Positions 6,766 to 16,917 are shown, counted from the first letter of the stretch. The stretch: 64,000 nucleotides of DNA from Fictibacillus phosphorivorans (GCF_023715845.1 NZ_JAMBOR010000003.1:186001-250000), one strand, 5' to 3'. Program-made: numbers and translations. The notes: a model not told the origin generated them from the letters alone.

Positions 6766-9627
6766 TTATTTTTCAGCCAAAACCGAACGGTCCGGCCAGT
6801 GGATAAACGGTACATTTGGTACAAGCACTTCTAAATGCGCGTGACAAGTAAAAAATAGAACCTGTCTGTCACGTGCGATCTCTTGAATCAATGACAGCGT
6901 ACGACGTGTTCGGTTTTGATCGAAATTCACCGCGATATCATCCATAAAAATCGGGAATTCATCAGGACCCGCATTGGCTGCAACAGCCAGTCTGATTGCT
7001 AAATAAACCTGCTCTGCGGTTCCCCTGCTCAACTCATGTGGATAAAAGCGCGTCCCATCTGCCTTTAAAACGATTAGCTCATTGGCATCTGTAAATATGA
7101 TAGATTGATATTCACCTTCTGTTATTTTACTAAAATAAACACTCGAAGTCTCTAAAACTGCTGGCAGCTTCGTTTTCTGGTAATCTTCCTTCACCTTCTG
7201 TAAAGCATGTTGAGCAAGACGCATGGAAGCCCATTTCTTAACAAGAAGATTCCATTCATCCTTTAGCAGTTCGTACCGATGTAAATGCTCTGAGTACGAA
7301 CCATCTTCTAAAAGATTCTTCATTTGCCAAAGTAGTTTTGCTTTCTCTTCTGTAGCAGCGGTGTGTTCATTTTTATGACGTTCTTCTTTTCTTTCAAGCT
7401 CCTCAAAAAGCTGGACCGTTTCCTCGTATTTCTCTGTCATCTTTTCAGCCATCGTTTGAATGTCGTTGGGGTCAAATCCAAGCGAAAGCAACTGATTATT
7501 TAGTGCACCAAATTCATTTGATACTTTTATGAACGCATCCGCTTTTCTGCCTGCTTCATAATAAGCTTCTTCTGTATCAACACCTGCTTCATCCCATAAT
7601 TCAGCTATTCGATCGTAAATACTATCAATCTGTTTGGATAAAGCGTCTTTTCGTTCTGTGAGCTCTCTATAGCTTTTTCTTAAATGTTCTCTTTCCGTTT
7701 TGTTTTGCACCTGTGTTTCTAGTTTTTCATGCATCGTTTCAATCAGCTGTGAGAAGTCTCTACCAGCTTCTATTTCTAAGTGAAGTGCAAGTTTTTCAGC
7801 GGCATGATTTAAACGTGAGAGTTCGGCCTTTGTATTCTCCCGTTTCTTGATCGTATTTTCTTTTTGTTTCATCACTTCTTTTATTTTCATGAGACTATTC
7901 ATATAGCCTGATACCTTCAGCTTTTCTTTATCACCATCATATCCGCACTGTTCAGCCCAGGCTTCTGCTCTGTCATACACTTTTGCTTCTTCTACCTCTA
8001 AATAATCCAGCTGTTTTGCGATTTGCAAATACACCTTATACTCATGCTGAAGTGCCGCTGTTAGCTGAATCCAAAGCTTGCGATTTTCCTCGTCCTCAAG
8101 ATACCGCTGATTCGTAATCAGTTTATCTCCTTGTGGAACAGCTCTTTTCTTACCGGTGAAGATTGCAAGACCTCCCGCTAGGAGAAGGAGCAGAATTCCA
8201 GCATACATGACTGCTTGGTTTTTTGACGACCACCCAGACCAGATCAGAACAACCGCCGAAATAACAGGCAGCATCCAAGCGTATGCAGGAAAAGCTTTCG
8301 TTTGATCCTTCTTGTTTCTTTCTTGTTCATACCGAGTCAGTTCTTCATCTGGTAGAAGCAACGCTTTCCGTTCGGCTTCCTCTTTTTCGAGACTCTCAAG
8401 TTTTACTCTGGAATCTTCTAAATCAGCTTCTAACCTTCTCTTTTTATCCAGTATCGCATGATATTGTTTTAGTAGTTCCTCGTGCTCGTGAAGTGAAGAT
8501 AATGAAAGTGATAACTCTTTTAGCTCTCTTTCATGCCAAGTTTCTCCAATCGCATCAAACAATCCAGTTTCTTCCTCATGCCACTCATCTATTTGGCTAT
8601 TAAGTTGGTTGATCTGCTCTTGTAAATGCTCATATTGTGGGATTTGGTTAAACAATTGTTTAATTTCTTTTTCATGAGAAAGTAAACGCTCATCTGTTTC
8701 TAGCATTTGCTGATCATTGATTATTTTGTCTAGACGGTCTTCGATATACTGCAATTCTCCATTTAAGAGTGAGACTTCTTTTTGCCATTGCTCGTACCGC
8801 TGGATACCGTTCTCTGGAAAAGTCAATTGTGTAGTTCCGAATGACTTAAGCTCGTGATTCAGCTGTTTAAACTTCTCTAAAACAGGACGCAGCTCAAACA
8901 ATCGTTTAATTGATCTTAACTCTTTTTGAATAAGTTCAAGATCTCGGCTCGTCTCTTCTATTTTCGTTTCAAGAGATTCTTTCTGGTTTTCGATCATTTG
9001 ATAGTTTTCATTTTTTTCTTTAAGCTTTTGAAGGGATTGAGCTTCACCCTTCAAATGCTCCAACTTCTCGTTAATAACAGGCTTTTTTCCGGCTTTTTTA
9101 AACAGAGCCGATTGTTTCTTTTCAAAGGTCTGTTCAATTTCCAACAGGTCTCGATCACCCGAGATTGCCGTACTCATCAAGAAGTTTCCCAATTCTTCAG
9201 ACGTTAACTTATCAAGCTTCTGCAGCCCGTCAAGACCAAAACAATACGCACCAGTAAACAAAGACTGATCCATTCCATCTAGTAATTGACTTAAGAAAAG
9301 CTCCTCTTTTTGCTGGCCAGATTCATTAAAAATGGTTACGTCCCCCGAAGCTTTTGTCCCAGAAACTCGTTCGATCGTCCATATTCCAAGTTCCGGATGT
9401 TCAACTGTCATCTTTCCGCCTGCACGATTTCCATTTTTAGGGTCATACTGCCGCTTTGATTGGTTCTTTAAAGGAAAACCGAAAAGCATACATTTTATAA
9501 AATCCATTAATGTTGTTTTCCCTGCTTCATTCTCACCAAAGAGCAATTGAAAACCTGAACGATCCAAAGTCAGTTTACAATCTTTTAATGCACCAAAATG
9601 ATAGATATGCAAAGCTAATATTTTCAT
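6766..9627 (-). CDS. yhaN: SMC/SbcC-like ATPase YhaN
   Basis: Large ABC/SMC-type ATPase, partner of the YhaO nuclease, thought to act in DNA end processing or repair. The 953-residue protein has Walker A GENEAGKTT (residues 33-41), long coiled coils (about 165-440 and 520-800), and a C-terminal ABC half with LSRGTAEQVYLAIRLA (signature) and PIFMDDIAVNFD (Walker B). Between the coiled coils, at about residues 450-495, are two hydrophobic segments (WMLPVISAVVLIW and MYAGILLLLLAGGLAIF) predicted to form a membrane hairpin, unlike ordinary SbcC hinges. It lies 7 bp downstream of yhaO, with AGGTG before the start; the two form one operon. Confidence 0.93.
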   Translation of the reverse strand: MKILALHIYHFGALKDCKLTLDRSGFQLLFGENEAGKTTLMDFIKCMLFGFPLKNQSKRQYDPKNGNRAGGKMTVEHPELGIWTIERVSGTKASGDVTIFNESGQQKEELFLSQLLDGMDQSLFTGAYCFGLDGLQKLDKLTSEELGNFLMSTAISGDRDLLEIEQTFEKKQSALFKKAGKKPVINEKLEHLKGEAQSLQKLKEKNENYQMIENQKESLETKIEETSRDLELIQKELRSIKRLFELRPVLEKFKQLNHELKSFGTTQLTFPENGIQRYEQWQKEVSLLNGELQYIEDRLDKIINDQQMLETDERLLSHEKEIKQLFNQIPQYEHLQEQINQLNSQIDEWHEEETGLFDAIGETWHERELKELSLSLSSLHEHEELLKQYHAILDKKRRLEADLEDSRVKLESLEKEEAERKALLLPDEELTRYEQERNKKDQTKAFPAYAWMLPVISAVVLIWSGWSSKNQAVMYAGILLLLLAGGLAIFTGKKRAVPQGDKLITNQRYLEDEENRKLWIQLTAALQHEYKVYLQIAKQLDYLEVEEAKVYDRAEAWAEQCGYDGDKEKLKVSGYMNSLMKIKEVMKQKENTIKKRENTKAELSRLNHAAEKLALHLEIEAGRDFSQLIETMHEKLETQVQNKTEREHLRKSYRELTERKDALSKQIDSIYDRIAELWDEAGVDTEEAYYEAGRKADAFIKVSNEFGALNNQLLSLGFDPNDIQTMAEKMTEKYEETVQLFEELERKEERHKNEHTAATEEKAKLLWQMKNLLEDGSYSEHLHRYELLKDEWNLLVKKWASMRLAQHALQKVKEDYQKTKLPAVLETSSVYFSKITEGEYQSIIFTDANELIVLKADGTRFYPHELSRGTAEQVYLAIRLAVAANAGPDEFPIFMDDIAVNFDQNRTRRTLSLIQEIARDRQVLFFTCHAHLEVLVPNVPFIHWPDRSVLAEK

Positions 9628-9634
9628 ATTTCAC

Positions 9635-10849
9635 CTATCCTTTGTACAGTTCTGCTAATAACAGCTGCTCGGCTTGTTTCTTAACATCTTCCCAATCTTT
9701 TTCATCAAGTGTAAGAAATTTTCTCGCTGTTCGATGCATTTTCAAATCAGACAAAGCCCTTTCAATCTCTCGTTCGTCTTGCAGGACGTTCATCATATCT
9801 TGAAAAAATGGAGATTGCTTAATCGCTAACTCATCATGAGTAACGGGCAGAATATCATTTTTTAATGAAACGACATGTACGAACGAGCCTTCTGTATCTT
9901 CTTCCCTCAATATTTCCTCTAAGTCCTCTAAGAAAACGCCGTCCAGCAGTTCTTCATAAAGCGGAGTAGCACCGGTTAATCGAATCGTAAGAAAAATACC
10001 TTTATACAAAATTCTGTATGTATCTTTAATTTTTTCACATCGTGTAATCACTTCTTGCAGATTTTCAGCTGTATCACATTCAACCATGGCTTCATGCCAT
10101 TCTATATCGGAAGTTGCATGAAAAACACTTGAAGCCTCACTGCCGTTAAGCGTAACGATATATCCGCCTTTTTCTCCTGTTTCACCGCTATGTCTTCCCT
10201 GGATATTCCCGGAATAACGAACAGGCGGTTCAACCTGAAGGTCCATTTTTTTATGAATATGTCCAAGAGCCCAGTAATCATAGCCCTTTTTCAAGAGCTC
10301 AGATATTAAAAACGGTGCATAGCGGCTGTGTCCGCTGTATCCATCAGCTTGTCCGTGTAAAATACCGATGTGATACAGATCGTCTTTCTTTTCTGGAAAA
10401 TGAATCGTTCGGTTGTCTGTTACAGCAGATGTTTCATAACTAAATCCGTGAAGGCAAGCAACTTTCTCCCCTTCCCTTTCATAATAATAGGTCTGAATGT
10501 CTTTCCCTTGGAAAAAGTGAACATTCTTCGGCCACTCTAGTTGAACCCACTGACCATCCAATGGATCATGGTTGCCGTGAACTATGTAAACTTCTATATG
10601 ATTAGCCGCTAGTTTTGCAAAACAATTCTTCAGAAAAAACTGGGCTTTCAAACTCCGCTGACCACTATCATAGAGATCACCAGCGATGATCACAAAATCT
10701 ACTTTTTCCTTGATCGCGATATCAACAAGTCTATTGAACGACAAGAAGGTGCTTTCAACAAGACGCTTCAGCATCCCTTCCGGCAACGAGGTAAGCCCCT
10801 TGAACGGACTATCTAAATGAAGGTCTGCACAATGTAAAAACTTTATCAT
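9635..10849 (-). CDS. yhaO: Metallophosphoesterase YhaO, SbcD-like nuclease
   Basis: Predicted DNA nuclease subunit paired with YhaN. The 404-residue protein has the calcineurin-like metal motifs in order: CADLHLDSP (about residue 6), IIAGDLYDSG (about 55), VHGNHDPLDG (about 92), LHGQADGYS (about 165) and LGHIHKK (about 200), followed by a C-terminal extension typical of YhaO rather than SbcD. ATG 10849 has GAGG at a 9-nt distance; the ATG at 10858 directly abuts that site. It is first in the yhaO-yhaN operon. Confidence 0.93.
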   Translation of the reverse strand: MIKFLHCADLHLDSPFKGLTSLPEGMLKRLVESTFLSFNRLVDIAIKEKVDFVIIAGDLYDSGQRSLKAQFFLKNCFAKLAANHIEVYIVHGNHDPLDGQWVQLEWPKNVHFFQGKDIQTYYYEREGEKVACLHGFSYETSAVTDNRTIHFPEKKDDLYHIGILHGQADGYSGHSRYAPFLISELLKKGYDYWALGHIHKKMDLQVEPPVRYSGNIQGRHSGETGEKGGYIVTLNGSEASSVFHATSDIEWHEAMVECDTAENLQEVITRCEKIKDTYRILYKGIFLTIRLTGATPLYEELLDGVFLEDLEEILREEDTEGSFVHVVSLKNDILPVTHDELAIKQSPFFQDMMNVLQDEREIERALSDLKMHRTARKFLTLDEKDWEDVKKQAEQLLLAELYKG

Positions 10850-10960
10850 TTTACTCATCCTCTTTTTCTACCATTCTTCCCCTCATTTTAACATATATAC
10901 GAAAACACGTTCGCTCATTAGATAGTTGTTTCTGTTTTGAGAACAAATTTTTTTAATAAA

Positions 10961-11008
10961 AAAAACTGACGCTAAAGGTAAGATTTCAGCCTTTCGAGTC
11001 AGTTTTTT
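10961..11008 (-). terminator. Terminator between yhaP and yhaO
   Basis: AAAAACTGAC and GTCAGTTTTTT arms with an inner AAAGG/CCTTT pairing, just after the yhaP stop; it ends the yhaQP transcript. Confidence 0.85.
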
Positions 11009-11013
11009 CCATA

Positions 11014-12288
11014 TTACAGTTCAGTAGTATCTCTTTTTTCTTGTTTTGATAATAGAAGTGCTTGTTTGAACAATTTTAAGGAAGGTGCATTTCCGTACAT
11101 TAGAACTCCTCCTCGGTAAACCCGTGCGCCGATCATTGCAAAAAGAACGATCGCACCAACCAGAACACCAATTCCTAGCGCTATTTCCCACACTGGCAGC
11201 GAAAGCATACCAACACGAAGCAGCATGAGCATAGGTGTGAACAGCGGGAAATAGGAAGCTGCTGTTACAAATACTGATTCTGGATTTTCTCTGCCGTACA
11301 TAGCAATCATGAAGGCAGCGACGATCACGATCACCACTGGCGTCATTAGATTATTTACCTCTTCTACCCTGCTGATCAAAGAACCCATCATAGCAAAGAG
11401 AGTAGCATAAAGGAAGAATCCTAGTATAAAGAATACTAGTGCATAAACAACTAATGAAATTGGTATTTCGTTGAGATTAAGTTTTTGGATAATACTTTCG
11501 CTTCCACTCAGGTTTTCGTTCAGCTTTACTGCTGCTAATCCCCCAGCTATAAATAACACAAGCTGTGTCAGTGCGATCAGAACGATCCCAAAGATCTTAC
11601 CAAACATCTGCTTGACAGGCGATACAGATGAGATCAGGATTTCCATTACCCTAGAAGACTTTTCTGTTGCTACTTCAACGGCAATCATACTGCCGTACAT
11701 CATAACAGTCATATACATGAAAAACAAAACCACGTAAACAAGTATATAGACTTGTGCGGCTTCTTCTTCACTTTTGGCCGTTGATGAAAGAGATTCTTTT
11801 TCAAACGATACAGGGAGGTAGATCGCTGCGAGCTGTTCTTGATTTAATCCGATTGTCTCTGCTGCCATCTTATTTTTAATCTGCTGTAAGGCATTCTCTA
11901 TATCGGTGATCAGACTCTGCTGTGTAACGTCTTCCGCTTTATATTTCCCTGTCACGATGCCTGAAGCATCTTTTTCCAAGACTAGAAGACCGTCTAGCTT
12001 ACCATCAATGACCGCTTTTTCCGCTTCACTTTCAGACTTCTTGTAGCTTTCAAGTTTCACGTCATCTCCGGCTTGCTTTAACTGTGCTTGAAGAGCAGGT
12101 AATGTATCTCCTGTTTTATCGATCACGCCTACTTTCGCTGCATCGTCTTCGCCGAATAGTTTAGTAATTTCATTCATGTTCGTTACGACGAATAACAAAG
12201 CGATCGTAATAAGAGTTGTGATGATGAACGGTTTCGACTTTATCTTAGACCGGTATGTATGCATCATGACCGTAACAAACTTACTCAT
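11014..12288 (-). CDS. yhaP: ABC transporter permease YhaP (NatB-like)
   Basis: Membrane subunit of a type-2 ABC exporter (424 residues). One N-terminal TM segment (residues 15-37) is followed by a large extracytoplasmic domain to about 170 and then five to six TM segments, the layout of NatB/ABC-2 permeases. It is encoded next to its ATPase YhaQ with an 8-bp overlap. ATG 12288 lies at a good distance from AGGTG; the GTG at 12297 is too close. In B. subtilis yhaPQ is a relative of the NatAB sodium exporter; the substrate is not known to me. Confidence 0.88.
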   Translation of the reverse strand: MSKFVTVMMHTYRSKIKSKPFIITTLITIALLFVVTNMNEITKLFGEDDAAKVGVIDKTGDTLPALQAQLKQAGDDVKLESYKKSESEAEKAVIDGKLDGLLVLEKDASGIVTGKYKAEDVTQQSLITDIENALQQIKNKMAAETIGLNQEQLAAIYLPVSFEKESLSSTAKSEEEAAQVYILVYVVLFFMYMTVMMYGSMIAVEVATEKSSRVMEILISSVSPVKQMFGKIFGIVLIALTQLVLFIAGGLAAVKLNENLSGSESIIQKLNLNEIPISLVVYALVFFILGFFLYATLFAMMGSLISRVEEVNNLMTPVVIVIVAAFMIAMYGRENPESVFVTAASYFPLFTPMLMLLRVGMLSLPVWEIALGIGVLVGAIVLFAMIGARVYRGGVLMYGNAPSLKLFKQALLLSKQEKRDTTEL

Positions 12289-13177
12289 GAACCACACCTA
12301 CCTTTTCAATGAAAATATCATTTAATGAGGGCTCCTCAAGTTCAAACTTTCTCACAAAGCCTTTTGATTGAACAGCTTTGAACAAACTGTGTGCAACTTC
12401 TTCTCTTTCCACTTGGAGCGTAATACCATCAGCTGTCATGCGGTGACTGATCACGCCACTAGTATCCTTTAAATACGTAAGATCAAAGTCTGCTTTGACA
12501 GAAACATTCTTCTTTCCAAACGATCTCTTAATCTCTTTTAAGTTGCCCTGTACGACCGACTTCCCTCTATGCATGATACATAAATGCTGACAGAGTTCCT
12601 CGACGTGTTCCATTCTGTGGCTGGAGAATACGATCGTCGTTCCTTCTTTTTTCAATTCGTGAACTGCATTCTTTAGTAGTTCAACGTTTACGGGATCTAG
12701 TCCGCTGAACGGCTCATCCAAGATTAATAGTTCTGGACGATGAATAACGGCTGCGATAAACTGTATCTTCTGCTGATTCCCCTTAGATAGTGATTCTACT
12801 TTTTTGTTCAAGTACTCCTCTGCACCAAAACGATTAAGCCATTTATCCGCTTGTTCTTGAATAAGGGAACGCGACATTCCGCGAAGCTGCCCTAAATAGA
12901 TCAGCTGTTCCTTTACGGTAAGTTTAGGATAAAGTCCTCTCTCTTCGGGTAAATAACCGACAAGATCACTCGTTTGATAAGAGATCTCCTTCTGATTCCA
13001 AGTAATCGTTCCTTGAGTGGGCGTTAATAATCCGAGAATCATTCGGAATGTAGTGGTTTTACCAGCACCGTTCGCACCTAATAAGCCAAAAATCTCACCT
13101 TTTGGAATTTCTAAATTCAGTCCTTCGACTGCTGTAAAAGTACCAAATTGTTTTCTAACACCTTTTATCTGTAGCAT
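12281..13177 (-). CDS. yhaQ: ABC transporter ATP-binding protein YhaQ (NatA-like)
   Basis: ATPase driving the YhaP permease. The 298-residue protein shows Walker A GANGAGKTT (about residue 38), Q-loop, signature LSKGNQQKIQ (about 137), Walker B LLILDEPFSGLDP (about 156) and H-loop SSHRMEHVE. A C-terminal 80-residue extension is typical of the DrrA/NatA group. ATG 13177 is preceded by GGGGGAGGGA; the upstream in-frame start is not supported. Confidence 0.92.
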   Translation of the reverse strand: MLQIKGVRKQFGTFTAVEGLNLEIPKGEIFGLLGANGAGKTTTFRMILGLLTPTQGTITWNQKEISYQTSDLVGYLPEERGLYPKLTVKEQLIYLGQLRGMSRSLIQEQADKWLNRFGAEEYLNKKVESLSKGNQQKIQFIAAVIHRPELLILDEPFSGLDPVNVELLKNAVHELKKEGTTIVFSSHRMEHVEELCQHLCIMHRGKSVVQGNLKEIKRSFGKKNVSVKADFDLTYLKDTSGVISHRMTADGITLQVEREEVAHSLFKAVQSKGFVRKFELEEPSLNDIFIEKVGVVHE

Positions 13178-13325
13178 CAACTTCCCTCCCCCTGTAAAAG
13201 ATACCATATTATACCTAATACGGGGAACCTTATCATTGGTTTCATTAAATTTATTTAAGATCTTGCAGGAAAAAAACGGCGAATGTTGAAATCACTTTTT
13301 AGATACGAAAGGAGTTAGACTTCTC

Positions 13326-13511
13326 ATGAATACCTATGCATTAACTGCTTACGAAAAGAACGGCGAAAAGATCTTAGATGAAACCATTACAGCATCAAAT
13401 GACACTGAAGCAAAAAAACGTGGAGAAGCCCGTCTGGCTGAATTAAACATGCAAGAAAAAACGCATCGTCTGACTTCACCAAAGGGACAGCTACTTCTTT
13501 TCCATCGCTAA
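13326..13511 (+). CDS. yhzD: YhzD-like small protein
   Basis: A 61-residue soluble protein. The pattern T[AV]YEKNG...DETI.AS.D.EAKK.G and the ending THR.TSP.G.LLLFHR match the Bacillus YhzD family, which lies in the same neighbourhood in B. subtilis. Function is not established. An AAAGGAG site precedes the ATG. It is followed 29 bp later by a GNAT gene on the same strand. Confidence 0.8.
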   Translation: MNTYALTAYEKNGEKILDETITASNDTEAKKRGEARLAELNMQEKTHRLTSPKGQLLLFHR

Positions 13512-13540
13512 TGAAACTCATGGAAACGAGGGGAAAAACA

Positions 13541-13975
13541 GTGAGTGAAGTTATCATTCGAGAAACACGTTATGAGGACAGCTACGAACTATCTTTATTA
13601 ATGGGTGAGCTTGGATATCCGACAACTCCTGAAGAAATGACGGAGCGATTAGAAACTCTTCTTCCAAACGAAGCTTATGCCTGTTTTGTGGCATGCATAA
13701 ACGATCAGGTGATTGGTATGATCGGCCTGATGAAAGGTTTGTACTTTGAGAAGAATGGCTGTTACGCCAGAATTACTGCTCTGGTTGTAAGTGAAGAATT
13801 CAGAGGAAACGGCATCGGCAAGCAGCTTGTCCGCTATGGAGAAGAGTGGGCAAAAGAACAAGGAGCGACGGCTATCTTGCTGAACAGTGGAAAACAAAGG
13901 ACCGATACCCATGAGTTCTATCGAAGTTTAGATTATGATGATACAGGTCTTCGTTTTATAAAAGTGATGCTTTAA
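13541..13975 (+). CDS. GNAT family N-acetyltransferase
   Basis: Acetyl-CoA-dependent N-acetyltransferase of 144 residues. Motif A (ALVVSEEFRGNGIGKQLVRYGEEWA) and motif B (YRSLDY) are clear. I chose GTG 13541 because GAGGGG lies 7 nt upstream and the protein then begins at the GNAT beta-1 strand (VIIRETRYEDS); the ATG at 13511 overlaps the yhzD stop and has no site. Substrate unknown. Confidence 0.85.
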   Translation: MSEVIIRETRYEDSYELSLLMGELGYPTTPEEMTERLETLLPNEAYACFVACINDQVIGMIGLMKGLYFEKNGCYARITALVVSEEFRGNGIGKQLVRYGEEWAKEQGATAILLNSGKQRTDTHEFYRSLDYDDTGLRFIKVML

Positions 13976-13989
13976 GTGGTTAATTTCCG

Positions 13990-14104
13990 TTCCAGGTGGC
14001 TTCGCTTTCCGCGGGGCGTGCGGTGAGCCCATTGCCGCTATACGCATGAAGGGTCTTATCTGACCGCTCGTCCCGCTGGAGTCTCACACCTTACACTTCA
14101 ATCA
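13990..14104. repeat. GC-rich intergenic repeat of the type common in Bacillus
   Basis: The segment GCTTTCCGCGGGGCGTGCGG ... CGCTGGAGTCTCACACCTTACACTTCAATCAAA resembles a dispersed intergenic repeat I know from many Bacillaceae genomes (CTTTCCGCGGG...GAGTCT...TCCAATCAA). It is GC-rich compared with its surroundings and lies between convergent genes. Confidence 0.7.
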
Positions 14105-14120
14105 AAATATCAAAAAAAGA

Positions 14121-14153
14121 AAAACCGGGTGCTGGATCATGGCACCCGGTTTT
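14121..14153 (-). terminator. Terminator of dhaS
   Basis: Perfect AAAACCGGGTGC/GCACCCGGTTTT stem, bidirectional, between dhaS and the GNAT gene. Confidence 0.88.
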
Positions 14154-14198
14154 CCTATAGTCCGATCAATGTATTGACCCCCGTAATATCTATGTTGT

Positions 14199-15683
14199 TT
14201 ATTTAAGGTTAACCCACACGCTCTTAACTTCTGTGTAATTGTCCAAAGCATAAGATCCCATCTCACGGCCGATACCGGATTGCTTATATCCTCCGAATGG
14301 CGATGCGGCATCAAATGCGTTGTAGCAGTTCACCCAAACTGTACCTGCACGCAGTTTGTTAGATACATAGTGAGCTGTTTTTAAATTCTCTGTCCAAAGT
14401 CCTGCAGCAAGTCCATACTCAGAATCGTTCGCACGAGCGATAACATCATCTAAATCATCAAACGGCATTGCAGCGACAACTGGTCCAAAGATTTCTTCTT
14501 TTGCGATGGTCATCTTATCATCAACATCAGCAAAAATCGTAGGCTCTACGAAATAACCTTTCTCAAAAGGAACAGATCCTCCAGAAAGGAGCTCAGCACC
14601 CTCATCTTTTCCTTTTTGGATGTATCCTAATACACGGTTATGCTGTTCTTCGGATACAAGAGGTCCCATTGTAGTATCAGGATCTAATCCAGGTCCTTGC
14701 TTGATCTTTTTAGCATGTGACACAAGGTCAGCTACTACATTATCAAATGATTTCTTCTGGATATATAAACGTGATCCCGCACAGCAAACTTGTCCTTGGT
14801 TGAACATGATTCCGCTTAACGCTCCTGGAATCGCACGGCTCATGTCAGCATCCGGCAAGATGATGTTCGGAGACTTTCCACCAAGCTCCAGTGTTACACG
14901 CTTCAATGAGTTAGAAGCATTGCGCATGATCAGCTTACCAACTTCAGTTGATCCAGTAAATGCAATCTTGTCCACATTTGGATGGTCAACTAGAGCTGCC
15001 CCAGTATCACCAGCACCGGTTACAACGTTCAGTACGCCTTCAGGGAACCCAGCTTCTTTAGCTAATTTAGCAAGGTATAATGCAGAAAGTGGTGTTTGCT
15101 CAGCAGGTTTTAATACAACTGTACATCCAGTCGCAAGTGCTGCACCAAGCTTCCAAGCTGCCATTAATAACGGGAAGTTCCAAGGAATGATTTGACCAAC
15201 TACCCCTAGTGCTTCATGGCGCGTATAGTTGAAGAAGCTTCCTGCAACAGGAATCGTTTGACCAACAATCTTTGTCGCCCACCCTGCATAGTAACGGAAA
15301 TGCTCAATCGCTAACGGAACATCAGCGTTCATCGTTTCACCGATCGGCTTCCCGTTATCCAATGTATCAAGCTGAGCTAACTCTTCTTTATTTTCTTCCA
15401 TTAAATCAGCGAGTTTGTAGATTAAGTAACTGCGCTTTGATGCAGGCATCTTCGACCAATATCCTGTTTCGAATGCTGCTCTAGCCGCTTTAACTGCTTT
15501 ATCGATGTCCTCTGGTCCACCTTCAGAAACTACCGCAAGGACTTCTCCATTCGAAGGGTTTAATGTTTCAAATGTTTTTCCGCTTGCTGAGGCGACCCAT
15601 TCACCATTAATAAAATGCTTTTTTGTTCCGTTAAGGAATTCGGCCACCTTTGGTTTTAATTGTAAGTCTACTGTTTTTTCCAT
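14199..15683 (-). CDS. dhaS: NAD(P)-dependent aldehyde dehydrogenase DhaS
   Basis: Oxidises aldehydes to carboxylic acids in the cytoplasm. The 494-residue protein contains the family sites: [11 protein letters not shown] (catalytic Asn), FTGSTEVGK (nucleotide binding), the catalytic Glu in LELGGKSPN (about residue 264) and catalytic Cys in GQVCCAGSR (about 298). [10 protein letters not shown] and the ending [18 protein letters not shown] match B. subtilis DhaS closely. GGGAGGATTC precedes the ATG. Monocistronic. Confidence 0.93.
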   Translation of the reverse strand: MEKTVDLQLKPKVAEFLNGTKKHFINGEWVASASGKTFETLNPSNGEVLAVVSEGGPEDIDKAVKAARAAFETGYWSKMPASKRSYLIYKLADLMEENKEELAQLDTLDNGKPIGETMNADVPLAIEHFRYYAGWATKIVGQTIPVAGSFFNYTRHEALGVVGQIIPWNFPLLMAAWKLGAALATGCTVVLKPAEQTPLSALYLAKLAKEAGFPEGVLNVVTGAGDTGAALVDHPNVDKIAFTGSTEVGKLIMRNASNSLKRVTLELGGKSPNIILPDADMSRAIPGALSGIMFNQGQVCCAGSRLYIQKKSFDNVVADLVSHAKKIKQGPGLDPDTTMGPLVSEEQHNRVLGYIQKGKDEGAELLSGGSVPFEKGYFVEPTIFADVDDKMTIAKEEIFGPVVAAMPFDDLDDVIARANDSEYGLAAGLWTENLKTAHYVSNKLRAGTVWVNCYNAFDAASPFGGYKQSGIGREMGSYALDNYTEVKSVWVNLK

Positions 15684-15869
15684 TTGAATCCTCCCTTTAC
15701 AAAGTGAATCTTACGTAAATATAATTCGTCACGATTCATGAAAACCCTTTCATTTTCTACAAATGTAATACAAATGAAACGTTTCCGACTAAATTCGTCA
15801 TATTTTTTGCAGAAAATGCAGGGTTTTGTAGGGTGGGATATGGCTGGAGGTGTTCCCCCTACAAACAGA

Positions 15870-15915
15870 AAAAGAGCCCTTCTCGGACAAATAGCATCCA
15901 TAAAGGCTCTTTTTT
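15870..15915 (-). terminator. Terminator of yhaX
   Basis: AAAGAGCC ... GGCTCTTTTTT on the + strand. The mirror-image A run makes it read as a terminator on the other strand as well. Confidence 0.6.
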
Positions 15916-15925
15916 CATTAACATG

Positions 15926-16777
15926 TTATCTTTTCATGGTCTGGAATCGCATTTGCTTTCGGAATACTTCTTTTATCATGTAAGGAACACCTAACTGGTC
16001 GTTCGTGCGTGTGATCCACTTTGCTTTCTTCTTTACTTCTTCTGGCGCATTCGCCATCGCTACGCCTAGCCCAACGAACTCGATCATATCCATATCATTG
16101 TAAGAGTCACCGATCGCTACCATTTCATTAGGAGCGATCCCGAGCTTTTCACCTAGGAACCGCAGTGCATTTCCTTTGGTTACTTTTTTCGCTGTAATCT
16201 CCAAATTGCATTTTGACGATGAAGAATACTCAAAGTCTGGCATGTGTTCTTTTAAGTACTTGATCGCCGACTCGCATTCTTTTTCATCAAAGAATTGAAC
16301 ATCCATCTTAGGCGGTGATACTTCTTGCGATAAAATGTAGTCTCCTAAGTTCTCAGTGAAAGATACCGGATAGAATAACGGATCACCGGTGCTTAGCGTT
16401 AGTTTTGCGACAAGCTGGCTCTTCTGCTTCAGCTGATTTCCGATCGAAAACCGCTCGTGTACAACTCTCATATGGCATTCGTAGTTCTCAAGAATATCTA
16501 CCATTCTGTAGGTATCCTCTACAGACAACCGGTTTTCTTGAAGCGGTTCGTCAAGAGATGAAGCAATGAAACCGCCATTGTGGCTGATGAGGTAATTATC
16601 GATTTTTAGTGCTTTTGCGATCTTTTGTGTGGATGGAAAGCTCCTTCCCGAAGCAAGTGTGACATAGACCCCTTTTTGCTGCACATAATCAATGGCTTCT
16701 TTCGTTTCTTTATCGATACGGAAATTGCTTCGCAGTAGGGTTCCGTCGATGTCAATCGCCAGTAAACGGTATACCAT
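15926..16777 (-). CDS. yhaX: HAD superfamily hydrolase, Cof type, YhaX-like
   Basis: Predicted small-molecule phosphatase of 283 residues. HAD motif I LLAIDIDGTLL (residues 5-15), motif II TLASGRSF, a class IIB cap, motif III Lys (KGNALRFLGEK) and motif IV VAIGDSYNDMDMIE are all present. The sequence follows B. subtilis YhaX along its length (VYRLLAI.IDGTLL, KGVYVTL, RFSIGN, DPLFYPV). ATG 16777 is preceded by GGGGGGAGC. YhaX homologues are described as stress-responsive; the substrate is unknown. Confidence 0.88.
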   Translation of the reverse strand: MVYRLLAIDIDGTLLRSNFRIDKETKEAIDYVQQKGVYVTLASGRSFPSTQKIAKALKIDNYLISHNGGFIASSLDEPLQENRLSVEDTYRMVDILENYECHMRVVHERFSIGNQLKQKSQLVAKLTLSTGDPLFYPVSFTENLGDYILSQEVSPPKMDVQFFDEKECESAIKYLKEHMPDFEYSSSSKCNLEITAKKVTKGNALRFLGEKLGIAPNEMVAIGDSYNDMDMIEFVGLGVAMANAPEEVKKKAKWITRTNDQLGVPYMIKEVFRKQMRFQTMKR

Positions 16778-16882
16778 GTTGCTCCCCCCATTTCGCGAAA
16801 ATAAAGTATAAGAACTCGAGTTAAGTCTATGACTTTTATACATGCTTTAGAACGCTGACAAGCCTAGAAACTTATACACATA

Positions 16883-16917
16883 AAAAAACCCCTGCTTCCA
16901 TTTAGGAACAGGGGTTC
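16883..16917 (-). terminator. Terminator of yheBA
   Basis: AACCCCTG/CAGGGGTT stem followed on the minus strand by seven T, just past the yheA stop. Confidence 0.88.

Noticed and set aside
13990-14104. GC-rich segment as an insertion sequence or acquired island
   Set aside because: No transposase or terminal inverted repeats; it matches a dispersed Bacillus intergenic repeat pattern.
14620-15195. 191-codon ORF opposite dhaS
   Set aside because: Antisense shadow of a conserved enzyme gene; no ribosome binding site.
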